Translations under genes and position numbers: made by a program
Assembly (NCBI RefSeq): GCF_001650735.1
Contig: NZ_LXVY01000034.1
Location: 186,001-250,000, forward strand
Reading direction: 5' to 3'
From: Sphingomonas sp. TDK1
Lineage (GTDB): Bacteria > Pseudomonadota > Alphaproteobacteria > Sphingomonadales > Sphingomonadaceae
Length of the DNA: 64,000 bases
Shown here: positions 23,399 to 32,522 of the stretch, piece after piece
Layout of the letters: each line of letters starts with the position of its first letter
How positions within the stretch are numbered: position 1 is the stretch's first letter
The notes under the pieces: model-generated
What the model saw: only the letters and a program-made list of their open reading frames with translations
What the model was told of the DNA's origin: nothing
Databases searched by the model: none

Positions 23399-26142
23399 TA
23401 GAACTGAGTCCCTACGTTGAAAGTGATGAGCTTCTTGTCGTCGCCGGGCTGGCTTACGATCGCCTTCGCAAGATCGATCCGCAGCGGCCCGAACGGCGAA
23501 TTCCAGTTAACGCCTACGCCGACCGAGATGCGGGGCGACGCAGTGCTGCCACGATATTGTTCGTAGAAGATCGGCGTCGAATTGAGCGCGCGGCTGTTGA
23601 TCGACGTACCGACGCAAGGCTGGCCCGCCGCCGCGGCATAGCCGATCGTGCAGGTGGTGTTCAGGCCCTGGAAGGTGCCGGTCGGCACCGTATACAGCGC
23701 GTTGCCGGCAGTATCGTTGAGCGGGCGCGGCAGCAGCGAGGGTGAGCCGTCCTTGTTGATGCCCGGCAGGCCGGTCTTGGGATCGATATAGGCCGGGAAG
23801 TAATTGTTCGTCTGCGGACGGCGGATCGAGAAGAGCGAACCCGCCTGCACGTAAATCGATGGTCGCAATCCCAGTTCCGCTGCGCCCGATCCGAGCGGTA
23901 GCTCCAGTTCGGCCTTGGTCAGGTAATAGGCCTTGCCGCCCAGCGCATCGTCGACGATCTGATCGCGGCTGGTGACGAGCGCCTGCGTGCCCGACGCCGG
24001 ATCCCCCGTATACTGGTAGCGCTGCACGCGCGGGCCGACGCCGCGGATATCAAAGCCGCGGAACTGCGGCTCGCCTAGGTAGAAGCGGTCGGTGATGCGG
24101 ACTTCAGTGCCGTCAAGGCTCTTGATGACGCCGCCCTCGCCGGTCATCGAGAAGACGAAGCCCTTGCCGAGGCCCCAGTATTTCGCGCCGTCGACGCGAC
24201 CGCGGATATAGTGGACATCGCCGCCCAAGCCCGCCGCGTCTACACCAAGCGAGACGCGCTGGCCACGGGTCGGGCGGAGGCGGCTGTTAAGGCTGTCATA
24301 GATTAGCGACAGTCCGACGAGTGACGTCAGGCGATTGCCCACTGCCTCACAATAATAGCGGCCAGCCAGGAACGGATCGCACTTGCCGTCCGTGTAGAAG
24401 GTGTTTTTGTCGAGCGAGACGTCGTCCTTCGCCAGGTAATAACGGGCGGACAGCGTCCAATACTCCGTCAACGGCAGGCCAGCGACGAGCTGGAAACCGG
24501 TAGAAACCTGCCGGTACGTCGTGTTGCGCGTATTATTGAGGCCGAAATTAAAGCTGTTATAGTCACGGCGGAAGATCGTCGCGCCCAGCGCGATGTTGCT
24601 GTCGAACAGATACGGCTCGGTGAAGCCAAGTTCCACCGACTTCGAATAGCTCGAATAGTCGGCCGAGATGCTCGCCGTCTGTCCCATGCCGCGGAAGTTG
24701 CGCTGGCGGATCGAGGCCTGCAGAATGAAGCGCTCCAGACTCGAGAAACCGGCTGACAGCGTCAGTTCACCGTTCGGCTTCTCTTCCACGTTCGCGCCGA
24801 GCACGATGCGGTCCGGCGCGGAGCCTTCCTTGCGCTCGATCTCGAACTTGTCCTGGAAATATCCGAGACTGTTGATGCGGTCCTGCGAACGCTTGACCAG
24901 GAAGGTGTTGAAGGCATCGCCTTCGGCCACGCGCATTTCGCGGCGGATCACCTTGTCCTGCGTTTGGCGATTGCCGGTGATCTCGACCCGCTCGATATAA
25001 GTGCGGTTCGCCTCGCCGATGTGGAAGTTCATCGACATCGTCAGCGCATCCTTGTTGCGCTGGAAATCGGGGCGAACGTCGGCAAAGGCATAGCCGAACA
25101 GGCCGGCGGTTTCGCTCAGCTGCTCGACCGTGTCTTCGACGGCCTTGGCGTTGTACCACTGGCCTTCCTTGATCGGCAGGGCGGCTGCGAGCTTCTTGTC
25201 ATCGAAGTCGCGGATCGCGCTGTCCACCGTTACCGGGCCGAACTTGTAGCGAGGACCTTCTTCCACCACATAAGTGATGATGAAGTCCTTCTTGTCCGGC
25301 GTCAGCTCGGCGACCGCCGAGATCACCCGGAAGTCGGCATAGCCGTTGGTCAGGTAGAACTGCCGCAGCTTCTGCTGATCATAGGCCAAGCGGTCCTGGT
25401 CGTACGACGTGTTCGAACTGAGGAAGTGCGAAAGGCTGGCGACTTTGGTGGCCATCTGCGCGCGCAGCTTCTTGTCGCCGAACACCTCGTTGCCGATGAT
25501 GTTGATCTGGCGGACCTTGGACTTGGCCCCCTCGTGGATTTCGAAGATGACGTCGACCCGGTTCTGGTCCAGGCTGACCATCTTCGGCTCGACGCGGGCG
25601 GCGAAGCGGCCTTGGCGGCGATACAGCTCGATGATCCGCGCAATATCCGCACGCACCGCGGTGCGGGTGAAAATCTGGCGCGGCTTGAGCTTGATCTCCT
25701 TGTCGATCTTGTCCTGCTTGAGGCGCTTGTTGCCCTCGAAGACGACGCGGTTGATCACCGGATTTTCTCGGATGCGAAGCACCAGGTTGCCGCTTTCGAC
25801 GCCCTCGATCTGCACATCGGCGAGCAGGTCCGACGCGAGCAGATCCTTGATCGCCTGGTCAACCGTCTCGTTGGTATAATTGTCGCCCACGCGGAGGCGC
25901 GTGTAGCTTAGCACCGTCTCCGGCTCGATACGCTGCGAGCCTTCCACCCGCAGCGACTTGATCGTGCGCACCACCGCCGGCGTCGCCGGAGCGGGTGCAG
26001 CCTGAGGCTGGGCCGCAGGTGCCGCGGGCTTTGCCGCGGTCTGCGCCTCTGCCGGCGCTACAACGCCCGACAGGATCGTACCTGCCAACAGCGTAGCCGT
26101 CGCCCGCGCGCCCAAATTGCTTGCCTTGATCGCAGTCACCAT
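23398..26142 (-). CDS. bamA: Outer-membrane protein assembly factor BamA
   Basis: This 914-residue protein inserts beta-barrel proteins in the outer membrane. It has a signal peptide (about 1-35, PAEAQ), an Ala/Pro-rich linker, five POTRA domains (about 58-480) and a 16-strand Omp85 barrel ending LITFNVGTQF with terminal Phe. The conserved barrel loop FYLGEPQFRGFDIRGVGPR carries the (V/I)RGF-type motif. ATG 26142 (MVTAIKASNLG) is chosen as it opens a normal signal peptide; the frame is open further upstream without features. It lies between rseP and the Skp gene, the standard order. Confidence 0.96.
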   Translation of the reverse strand: MVTAIKASNLGARATATLLAGTILSGVVAPAEAQTAAKPAAPAAQPQAAPAPATPAVVRTIKSLRVEGSQRIEPETVLSYTRLRVGDNYTNETVDQAIKDLLASDLLADVQIEGVESGNLVLRIRENPVINRVVFEGNKRLKQDKIDKEIKLKPRQIFTRTAVRADIARIIELYRRQGRFAARVEPKMVSLDQNRVDVIFEIHEGAKSKVRQINIIGNEVFGDKKLRAQMATKVASLSHFLSSNTSYDQDRLAYDQQKLRQFYLTNGYADFRVISAVAELTPDKKDFIITYVVEEGPRYKFGPVTVDSAIRDFDDKKLAAALPIKEGQWYNAKAVEDTVEQLSETAGLFGYAFADVRPDFQRNKDALTMSMNFHIGEANRTYIERVEITGNRQTQDKVIRREMRVAEGDAFNTFLVKRSQDRINSLGYFQDKFEIERKEGSAPDRIVLGANVEEKPNGELTLSAGFSSLERFILQASIRQRNFRGMGQTASISADYSSYSKSVELGFTEPYLFDSNIALGATIFRRDYNSFNFGLNNTRNTTYRQVSTGFQLVAGLPLTEYWTLSARYYLAKDDVSLDKNTFYTDGKCDPFLAGRYYCEAVGNRLTSLVGLSLIYDSLNSRLRPTRGQRVSLGVDAAGLGGDVHYIRGRVDGAKYWGLGKGFVFSMTGEGGVIKSLDGTEVRITDRFYLGEPQFRGFDIRGVGPRVQRYQYTGDPASGTQALVTSRDQIVDDALGGKAYYLTKAELELPLGSGAAELGLRPSIYVQAGSLFSIRRPQTNNYFPAYIDPKTGLPGINKDGSPSLLPRPLNDTAGNALYTVPTGTFQGLNTTCTIGYAAAAGQPCVGTSINSRALNSTPIFYEQYRGSTASPRISVGVGVNWNSPFGPLRIDLAKAIVSQPGDDKKLITFNVGTQF

Positions 26143-26210
26143 CCCACCCCAGTCGGAATCCAAATATTGCCGGAACGCGCGCGGCACATTGCCGCCCTGC
26201 ACGAACCCCT

Positions 26211-27344
26211 TCAGCCGATCAAGCCGGCCAGATGCCTCCAAACGCCGAAAGCACCGAGATCGTTGAGCGTAACGAACAGCATGAGCGCGAGGATCGCAAG
26301 CATGCCGCCACGGAACGCCCATTCCATCACCTGCGGCTCCACCGGACGTCGGCGGACGGCCTCGACGGCGTAGAACAAGAGATGACCACCATCCAGCACC
26401 GGGACTGGCAACAGGTTGATGAATCCCAGGTTAATGGAGACGAGCGCAATGAGGAACGCGAACTCGATCGGCCCCATCGAAAGCCGCTCGCCCGAAACCT
26501 GCGCGATTTTTAGCGGACCACCCAATTCGGAAACCGAACGGCGACCCGTGATGATCTGGCCAAGCCCGTCCACCGTCATCCGGACAATATCAGCGGTGTT
26601 GCGCAGGCCGACCAGCGGTGCCTCCAAAAGGCTGACCGGCACCTGCACCGATCCCGCCGCCCCGATGCCAAGCTGACCGATACGGAATTCGTTGCCAAAG
26701 CGGTCGCGTTCCAGTCGGCTGCCGATCACCGCGTCGACTGATTGCGACGAACCCCCGCGGACGAGATCGATGCGCACCGCCTCATTCGGACGAAGCTGGG
26801 TGAATTGCACCATGTCGGCGTAGGTCTCGACGGGCCTTCCGCCCAGCGCCGTGATGCGATCGCCCGGCTTGATCCCTGCATGCGCCGCGGCGCTGCCCTG
26901 CAATACTGTTCCCACGACAGAGGGCGTGCGGTTCTCGCCAAACATGAAGGCGAAAGCCGACAAGATGACGATGGCGACCACAAAATTCGCGATCGGTCCG
27001 GCTGCGACGATGATCGCCCGCTGCCAAAGGGGTTTGGCCTGGAACGTCTTGGCGCGCTCGCTCGCCGGGAGCTGCAGCCATGCAGGCGAGGGCTGGCTCG
27101 CCGGATTCATGTCGCCGGCGAAGCGGACATAGCCGCCAAGCGGTAGCAGGCTGAATTTCCAGCGCGTGCCGCGACGATCGGTAACGCCCGCGATCTCGCG
27201 GCCGAATCCGATCGAGAACTCCTCGGCCTTCACACCGAAGAGGCGGCCCGCCAGGTAATGTCCCAGCTCGTGCAGGAACACGAGCGGCCCGATCACCAGC
27301 GCGAACGCCAGAATGGTGAGCAGGATGCCGGGGGATTGGATCAA
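26211..27344 (-). CDS. rseP: Site-2 protease RseP (membrane zinc metalloprotease)
   Basis: The 377-residue protein has the zinc motif HELGH at residues 25-29 in the first membrane helix, a PDZ domain near the middle (about 120-210, GSAAAHAGIKPGDRITALGGRPV), and the C-terminal NLLPVPVLDGGHLLFY motif that supplies the third ligand. It cuts transmembrane anti-sigma factors and remnant signal peptides. Its ATG overlaps the dxr stop by four bases. Confidence 0.95.
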   Translation of the reverse strand: MIQSPGILLTILAFALVIGPLVFLHELGHYLAGRLFGVKAEEFSIGFGREIAGVTDRRGTRWKFSLLPLGGYVRFAGDMNPASQPSPAWLQLPASERAKTFQAKPLWQRAIIVAAGPIANFVVAIVILSAFAFMFGENRTPSVVGTVLQGSAAAHAGIKPGDRITALGGRPVETYADMVQFTQLRPNEAVRIDLVRGGSSQSVDAVIGSRLERDRFGNEFRIGQLGIGAAGSVQVPVSLLEAPLVGLRNTADIVRMTVDGLGQIITGRRSVSELGGPLKIAQVSGERLSMGPIEFAFLIALVSINLGFINLLPVPVLDGGHLLFYAVEAVRRRPVEPQVMEWAFRGGMLAILALMLFVTLNDLGAFGVWRHLAGLIG

Positions 27345-28501
27345 GCGACGCAGTCCTTCACTCGCTCAGCCGCAAAGTGCCGCGCCTCGTCGTCGATTGC
27401 CAGCACGGCATCGAGCGTGTCCGGAGCGGCCGGGTCATAGCGACTAAGCGTATCGGCAGAGATTGCGGCAATTTCAAGAAATCCGATACGACCCGCGAGA
27501 AAGGCCGCGACAGCAACTTCGTTGGCCGCATTGAGGATCGCCGGCCGCGCCCCGCCCGCCTTCAACGCATCCATCGCCAGCGCAAGCGCCGGAAAGCGAT
27601 TGAGGTCCGGGTTTTCGAACTCAAGCTTGCCCACCGCGGCAAGGTCGAGCGGCGGGCACGGTGTCTCCATCCGCTCTGGCCATGCCAGCGCATAGGCGAT
27701 CGGGGTCCGCATGTCGGGCGTGCCGAGCTGGGCCAGCACCGACCCGTCGACATATTCCACCATCGAATGGACGACGGACTGGGCATGAACGAGGACCGCC
27801 AGCTGCTCCGCTGCGACGGGGAAGAGGTGGAAGGCCTCGATCAGTTCAAGACCCTTGTTCATCATCGTTGCGGAATCGACCGAAATCTTCGCGCCCATCG
27901 ACCAGTTGGGATGCGCCACTGCCTGGGCCGGAGTAATGTCACGCATCTCCGCCTTTGGCGTGGCGCGGAACGGCCCCCCACTGGCGGTTAGGATGATCCG
28001 CCGAACGCCGCGGGGCGCGGTGCGGTCCAGACACTGAAATACTGCGTTGTGTTCGGAATCGACCGGCAACAGGGTTGCACCATGGGCGCGTGTCGCGGCC
28101 ATCATGACCTCGCCCGCCGAAACCAGCGACTCCTTGTTCGCAAGTGCCACCGTCCCGCCGGCCTCGAGGGCGGCCATTACCGGCTTCAGTCCGGCGGTTC
28201 CGACGATCGCCGCCATGGTCCAGTCGGCGCCCATGCGCGCCACGTCGCATACCGAATGCGCACCGCCCATCGCCTCGACGCCGGTCCCGGCCAAGCGCTC
28301 CTGCAGCGCCGGGAGACACGTCTCGTCCGCTACCACGGCACAGCGTGCCCGGGTGCGGATCGCAGCAGCTGCAAGTTTCTCGACATCGCAGTTTGCTGTC
28401 AGCGCCACGACCTCGAAGGCGTGCGGGTTGCGTTCGATCAGGTCGAGCGTCGAGGTGCCGACCGAGCCGGTCGCCCCGAGCACCGTTACGCGCTTCACCA
28501 C
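27341..28501 (-). CDS. dxr: 1-deoxy-D-xylulose 5-phosphate reductoisomerase
   Basis: This 386-residue NADPH enzyme makes 2-C-methyl-D-erythritol 4-phosphate, the committed step of the MEP isoprenoid pathway. It shows the N-terminal VLGATGSVGTSTLDLIE, the metal-binding VDSEHNAVFQCL, the flexible-loop NWSMGAKISVDSATMMNKGLE and HAQSVVHSMVEY. Two GTG codons (28501 and 28498) follow GGGAGG; the second overlaps the cdsA stop as GTGA and may be the true start. It sits between cdsA and rseP as in most proteobacteria and feeds the same undecaprenyl pathway as uppS. Confidence 0.96.
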   Translation of the reverse strand: MVKRVTVLGATGSVGTSTLDLIERNPHAFEVVALTANCDVEKLAAAAIRTRARCAVVADETCLPALQERLAGTGVEAMGGAHSVCDVARMGADWTMAAIVGTAGLKPVMAALEAGGTVALANKESLVSAGEVMMAATRAHGATLLPVDSEHNAVFQCLDRTAPRGVRRIILTASGGPFRATPKAEMRDITPAQAVAHPNWSMGAKISVDSATMMNKGLELIEAFHLFPVAAEQLAVLVHAQSVVHSMVEYVDGSVLAQLGTPDMRTPIAYALAWPERMETPCPPLDLAAVGKLEFENPDLNRFPALALAMDALKAGGARPAILNAANEVAVAAFLAGRIGFLEIAAISADTLSRYDPAAPDTLDAVLAIDDEARHFAAERVKDCVA

Positions 28502-29295
28502 CAGTATCCTCCCACTACCACCTGATGATGGATCGCAAAAAACAAGGCCGTAACCGGGGCGGCGAAGACCAGACCGTCGAGTCGATCGAGAATACCGCCG
28601 TGGCCGGGCAGCAAATTGCTCGAATCCTTTACGCCGGCCACCCGCTTGAGATGGCTCTCATACAGATCCCCGATCTGCGACGCGAAAGCGACGACCGGCG
28701 ATACCGCGACCAGCCACCAGCCGATGGCGCTGCCTGGCGCGATCGCCGAGAAGGCGGCCGAAAAGAGGATCGCGGCGAGCAGGCCGCCGATCAGTCCCGC
28801 CCAGGTCTTGTTCGGGCTGATCGCGGGAGCAAGTTTTGGCCCGCCGATCGCACGGCCGGCGAAATAGGCGCCGCTGTCGCAAACCCAGACGATCGCCATC
28901 GACCAGAGCGTCGCGGCGAAGCCCTGCGGATGGTCACGGAGTAGCAGCAGCGCCAGCACGGGCAATCCGACATAGACCTGCCCCGCCGCGAGCTTGCTAT
29001 TGCGCGTAACGATCGCGACGAAAAAGAAGGCGCCAAAGATCAGTCCCAGCGCCAGAAACCCTGGTCCAGACGCAGCCGGGCTCAGGATCGCCAGCGGCAC
29101 CATCATCACATATTGGGTGAGCCGCCGCTTGCTGACATCGCCCGCGAGCAGGGCCCATTCGCCGATCATCAACACGGCCATTACCGTGATGACCAGCCAG
29201 AAGCCCCAGCCGCCAGCCCACAACGCGGCAAGTGCGAGCCCTACCAGCGCAACTCCGACCACGGCACGCTTCGGAAGATCTGAATTCTTGCTCAC
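28495..29295 (-). CDS. cdsA: Phosphatidate cytidylyltransferase
   Basis: This 266-residue integral membrane enzyme makes CDP-diacylglycerol from CTP and phosphatidate, the precursor used by PssA. It has about seven membrane helices and the CdsA signature ending in SHLKRVAGVKDSSNLLPGHG plus GILDRLDG near the C-terminus. It overlaps uppS by four bases and dxr by several. Confidence 0.95.
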   Translation of the reverse strand: MSKNSDLPKRAVVGVALVGLALAALWAGGWGFWLVITVMAVLMIGEWALLAGDVSKRRLTQYVMMVPLAILSPAASGPGFLALGLIFGAFFFVAIVTRNSKLAAGQVYVGLPVLALLLLRDHPQGFAATLWSMAIVWVCDSGAYFAGRAIGGPKLAPAISPNKTWAGLIGGLLAAILFSAAFSAIAPGSAIGWWLVAVSPVVAFASQIGDLYESHLKRVAGVKDSSNLLPGHGGILDRLDGLVFAAPVTALFFAIHHQVVVGGYWW

Positions 29296-30050
29296 AGGCC
29301 TCCGAAACGCCGTTGGCGCCGTCCGAACTGGGCAAGCGCATCAGCCAGCGTGTGCTCGTCGAAATCGGGCCAGAGCGTATCGACAAACAGCAGTTCGGCA
29401 TAGGCCGCCTGCCACAACAGGAAATTGGAGAGCCGCTGCTCGCCCGAGGTTCGGATCATCAGATCCAGGGGCGGCAGCCCGGCCGTCTCAAGCTCACTCT
29501 CGAACCGCGCCTCGTCGATCGCGTTTGGGTCCAGGGTACCGTCGCGCGCCTGCTCGGCCAATCGACGCGCCGCCGCCAGCAACTCCGCCTGTGCGCCATA
29601 ATTCAGCGCCAGCACCAGCGTCGGCCCGGAGTTCACGGCGGTTCGTGCGATCGCGGCGTCGATCATCGCCACCAGGTCCGGAGAAAGCTGGCGCCAATCG
29701 CCGATCACGCGCAGCTTGACGCCGTCCGCGACAATCTCGTCGAGTTCGCGCTCGAGGAACTGCCGCAGCAGCCCCATCAGCGCGCCCACTTCTTCCTCCG
29801 GCCGCCGCCAATTCTCCGAGGAGAAGGCGTACAGCGTCAGCACTTCGATCCCGAGCGTGCGCGCCGCGCGCGCGACACGGCGCACCGCCTCCACGCCCTG
29901 GCGATGGCCGGCAACGCGCGGCAGCAGGCGCTTCTTCGCCCAGCGCCCATTGCCGTCCATGATGATCGCGACATGGCGGGGCGGCGGGGTTCCCCCGCCC
30001 GAAGCGGAGGCCAGCTTAACGGCCACCGCGCCCTGCCCTTTCGGCCGCAC
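29292..30050 (-). CDS. uppS: Isoprenyl transferase / undecaprenyl diphosphate synthase
   Basis: This 252-residue cis-prenyltransferase builds the C55 lipid carrier for peptidoglycan. Catalytic Asp32 lies in IIMDGNGRWAKKR; GHRQGVEAVRR, YAFSSENWRRP, LNYGAQAEL and the C-terminal DLMIRTSGEQRLSNFLLWQAAYAEL are the family regions. The GTG at 30050 follows GGGGG; a later GTG at codon 10 is possible. It lies 18 bases after frr. Confidence 0.95.
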   Translation of the reverse strand: MRPKGQGAVAVKLASASGGGTPPPRHVAIIMDGNGRWAKKRLLPRVAGHRQGVEAVRRVARAARTLGIEVLTLYAFSSENWRRPEEEVGALMGLLRQFLERELDEIVADGVKLRVIGDWRQLSPDLVAMIDAAIARTAVNSGPTLVLALNYGAQAELLAAARRLAEQARDGTLDPNAIDEARFESELETAGLPPLDLMIRTSGEQRLSNFLLWQAAYAELLFVDTLWPDFDEHTLADALAQFGRRQRRFGGL

Positions 30051-30068
30051 CAGAGCCCCCGGCCAGGA

Positions 30069-30626
30069 TCACTTGCCCAGGATTTCCTTTTCCTTGGCAG
30101 CGGCAGCTGCGTCGATATCGGCGATCGTCGCGTCGGTGATCTTCTGGACCTCGGTTTCGTGGCGCTTGCGCTCGTCCTCGCCGAACACGCCCTTCTTCTC
30201 GTCGGTCTTCAGGCTGTCCATGCCGTCGCGGCGCACGTTGCGCGCGGCGATACGGGCCTTTTCGGCATATTGATTGGCGAGCTTGGCGAGCTCCTTGCGG
30301 CGCTCCTCGGTCAGGTCGGGGATCGGCAGGCGCAGCGTCTGGCCATCGACGATCGGGTTGAGGCCGAGTCCCGCCGAGCGGATCGCCTTGTCTACGGGTC
30401 CGACGTTCGACTTGTCCCACACCTGCACCGAGAGCATGCGCGGCTCCGGCGCCGAGACGGTCGCCACCTGGGTGATCGGCATGTGCGAGCCATAGACCTC
30501 GACGGTCACCGGATCGAGCAGCGTGGTCGAGGCGCGGCCGGTGCGGAGACCGGTCAGATCGTGCTTGAGCGATTCCACGGCGCCGGCCATGCGGCGCTCG
30601 AGATCTGCCTTGTCATATGCGGCCAT
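30069..30626 (-). CDS. frr: Ribosome recycling factor
   Basis: The 185-residue protein splits post-termination ribosomes with EF-G. It has the three-helix-bundle sequence of RRF with LRTGRASTTLLDPVTVEVYG, LRLPIPDLTEERRKELAK and RVRRDG-like NVRRDGMDSLK, and length is standard. ATG 30626 (MAAYDKADLERRM) has AAGGAA nine bases upstream. It follows pyrH by 32 bases. Confidence 0.96.
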   Translation of the reverse strand: MAAYDKADLERRMAGAVESLKHDLTGLRTGRASTTLLDPVTVEVYGSHMPITQVATVSAPEPRMLSVQVWDKSNVGPVDKAIRSAGLGLNPIVDGQTLRLPIPDLTEERRKELAKLANQYAEKARIAARNVRRDGMDSLKTDEKKGVFGEDERKRHETEVQKITDATIADIDAAAAAKEKEILGK

Positions 30627-30658
30627 GTTCGGCGTTCCTTGAAGCTTGGGTACAGGGG

Positions 30659-31387
30659 TTACGCGGCGCCCGCGTCCTGGACGATGGTGGAAGTCCCCTC
30701 GCCCCGGAGTACCGAAGCGAGATTGCCCTCGCCGCGGATGTTGAACACCACGATCGGGATATGGTTGTCGCGGCACAAGGCCACGGCAGAGGCGTCCATC
30801 ACCTTCAGATTGTCGGCAAGGACGCGGTCGTAACTCAGCGTCTCATAGCGCTTCGCGGTCGGCACCTTCTTGGGATCGGCGTCGTACACGCCATCGACCG
30901 AGGTGCCCTTGAACAGCGCGTCGCACTTCATCTCTGCGGCGCGCAGCGCGGCCGTCGTGTCGGTGGTGAAGAACGGCAGACCGGTGCCCGCGGCGAACAG
31001 CACGACGCGGCCCTTCTCCATGTGCCGCTCGGCGCGGCGACGGATATAGGGCTCGCACACGCTGGCCATCGGAATGGCGGACTGCACGCGCGTTTCGACG
31101 CCGACCTTCTCGAGTGCGTTCTGCATGGCGAGCGCGTTCATCACAGTGGCGAGCATGCCCATGTAATCGGCGCTGGCGCGATCAAAGCCCTGCGCGGCAC
31201 CGGCGATGCCGCGGAAGATGTTGCCACCGCCGACGGTCATGCAGATTTCGAGGCCGCTTTCCTTGGCCTCCTTCACCTCGAGCGCGACACGCTCGCAGGT
31301 CTCGGGATCGATGCCGAACTGACCCTGGCCCATCAGGACCTCCCCCGACAGCTTGAGAAGAATGCGGCGGAAGGTCGATACGGTCAT
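30659..31387 (-). CDS. pyrH: UMP kinase
   Basis: This 242-residue hexameric amino-acid-kinase-fold enzyme phosphorylates UMP. Conserved segments are LLKLSGEVLMG, TVGGGNIFRG, the TGLPFFTTDTTAALRA nucleotide site, and GTSVDGVYDADPKK. ATG 31387 (MTVSTFRRILLKLSGE) has AGGAA seven bases upstream. It is separated from tsf by a hairpin at 31476-31495, so it may have its own promoter as well. Confidence 0.97.
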   Translation of the reverse strand: MTVSTFRRILLKLSGEVLMGQGQFGIDPETCERVALEVKEAKESGLEICMTVGGGNIFRGIAGAAQGFDRASADYMGMLATVMNALAMQNALEKVGVETRVQSAIPMASVCEPYIRRRAERHMEKGRVVLFAAGTGLPFFTTDTTAALRAAEMKCDALFKGTSVDGVYDADPKKVPTAKRYETLSYDRVLADNLKVMDASAVALCRDNHIPIVVFNIRGEGNLASVLRGEGTSTIVQDAGAA

Positions 31388-31475
31388 GGGGTTCCTGAAA
31401 TCTTGAGAAGCGGACAGCGAAGCGGCGCGGACCCTAGAGGAGCCGCGCCGCGCGAACAAGCGGGGATGCCGGAGA

Positions 31476-31495
31476 AAGGCCGCCGAAACGGCCTT
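31476..31495 (-). terminator. Hairpin between tsf and pyrH
   Basis: AAGGCCG (31476-31482) and CGGCCTT (31489-31495) form a perfect seven-pair stem with a six-base loop 15 bases after the tsf stop. On the minus strand a short T-run (TTTCTCC) follows, so it is a probable partial terminator that lowers pyrH-frr expression relative to rpsB-tsf. Confidence 0.6.
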
Positions 31496-31510
31496 CCCCG
31501 ACGCGCTTGA

Positions 31511-32440
31511 TTACTTGGTGAGACCGGCAGTCGCCGCCACTTCGGCAGCGAAGTCGCTCTCTTCTTTCTCGATGCCCTCGCCGAGCTGGAAGCGGACATA
31601 GTCCTTGAGCACGATCGCCGAGCCCGAGTCCTTCGCCGCCTTTGCGATGACGTCCGACACCGGAGTCTTGCCGTCCATCACGAATAGCTGGCTGAGCAGG
31701 GCGTTTTCCTTGGCGAACTTCTTCACCGCGCCATCGACCATCTTCTCGATGATCTCGGCCGGCTTGCCGCTCTCGGAAGCCTTTTCAGCAGCGATCGCAC
31801 GCTCACGGGCGAGCACGTCCTGGTCCAGGCCGCTCTCGTCCAGCGCCAGCGGGAAGGCGGCGGCGATGTGCATCGCCAGCTGCTTGCCGAGCGGCTCGAG
31901 CACGTCGACACCGGCTTCCGACTCGAGCGCGACGAGCACGCCGATCTTGCCGAGGCCCGGGGCCGCCGCGTTGTGGACGTACGGGATCACCGCGCCCTTG
32001 GCGACTTCGACCTTCTTGGCGCGCCGCAACACCTGATTCTCGCCGATGGTGGCGATGTTGGCGGTCAGCGTCTCGTCGACGGTCTGGCCCGACGCCATCT
32101 TGGCGCTCTTGATCGCGGCGATGTCGTCACCGGCCTCCAGTGCCAGCGCGGTGGTCTCGCGGACGAAGCTCTGGAAGATCTCGTTCTTCGCGACGAAGTC
32201 GGTCTGCGAGTTCACCTCGACAGCGACGCCCTTGGTGCCGGCAACGGCCAAGCCGACCAGGCCTTCAGCGGCGGTGCGGCTTGACTTCTTGGCGGCAGCG
32301 GCAAGACCCTTGGCGCGCAGCCAATCGGCAGCGGCTTCCATGTCGCCATTGGTTTCGGAGAGCGCCTTCTTGCAATCCATCATGCCGGCGCCGCTCTTTT
32401 CGCGGAGTTCCTTGACGGCGGCTGCGGTGATCTCGGCCAT
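31511..32440 (-). CDS. tsf: Translation elongation factor Ts
   Basis: This 309-residue guanine-nucleotide exchange factor recycles EF-Tu. It has the N-terminal UBA-like domain (ITAAAVKELREKSGAGMMDCKKAL), the TDFVAKN motif that contacts EF-Tu, and two core subdomains with HIAAAFPLAL in the second. Length is normal. It is 82 bases from rpsB in the conserved rpsB-tsf operon. Confidence 0.97.
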   Translation of the reverse strand: MAEITAAAVKELREKSGAGMMDCKKALSETNGDMEAAADWLRAKGLAAAAKKSSRTAAEGLVGLAVAGTKGVAVEVNSQTDFVAKNEIFQSFVRETTALALEAGDDIAAIKSAKMASGQTVDETLTANIATIGENQVLRRAKKVEVAKGAVIPYVHNAAAPGLGKIGVLVALESEAGVDVLEPLGKQLAMHIAAAFPLALDESGLDQDVLARERAIAAEKASESGKPAEIIEKMVDGAVKKFAKENALLSQLFVMDGKTPVSDVIAKAAKDSGSAIVLKDYVRFQLGEGIEKEESDFAAEVAATAGLTK

Positions 32441-32522
32441 GTCTCTATTCCTCAGTTAAAAGTCGGGCGGAGCAGTGCGTGCGCCCTGCCCCGCCCCGAT
32501 TACGGTTCGATGACGAAGGCGA

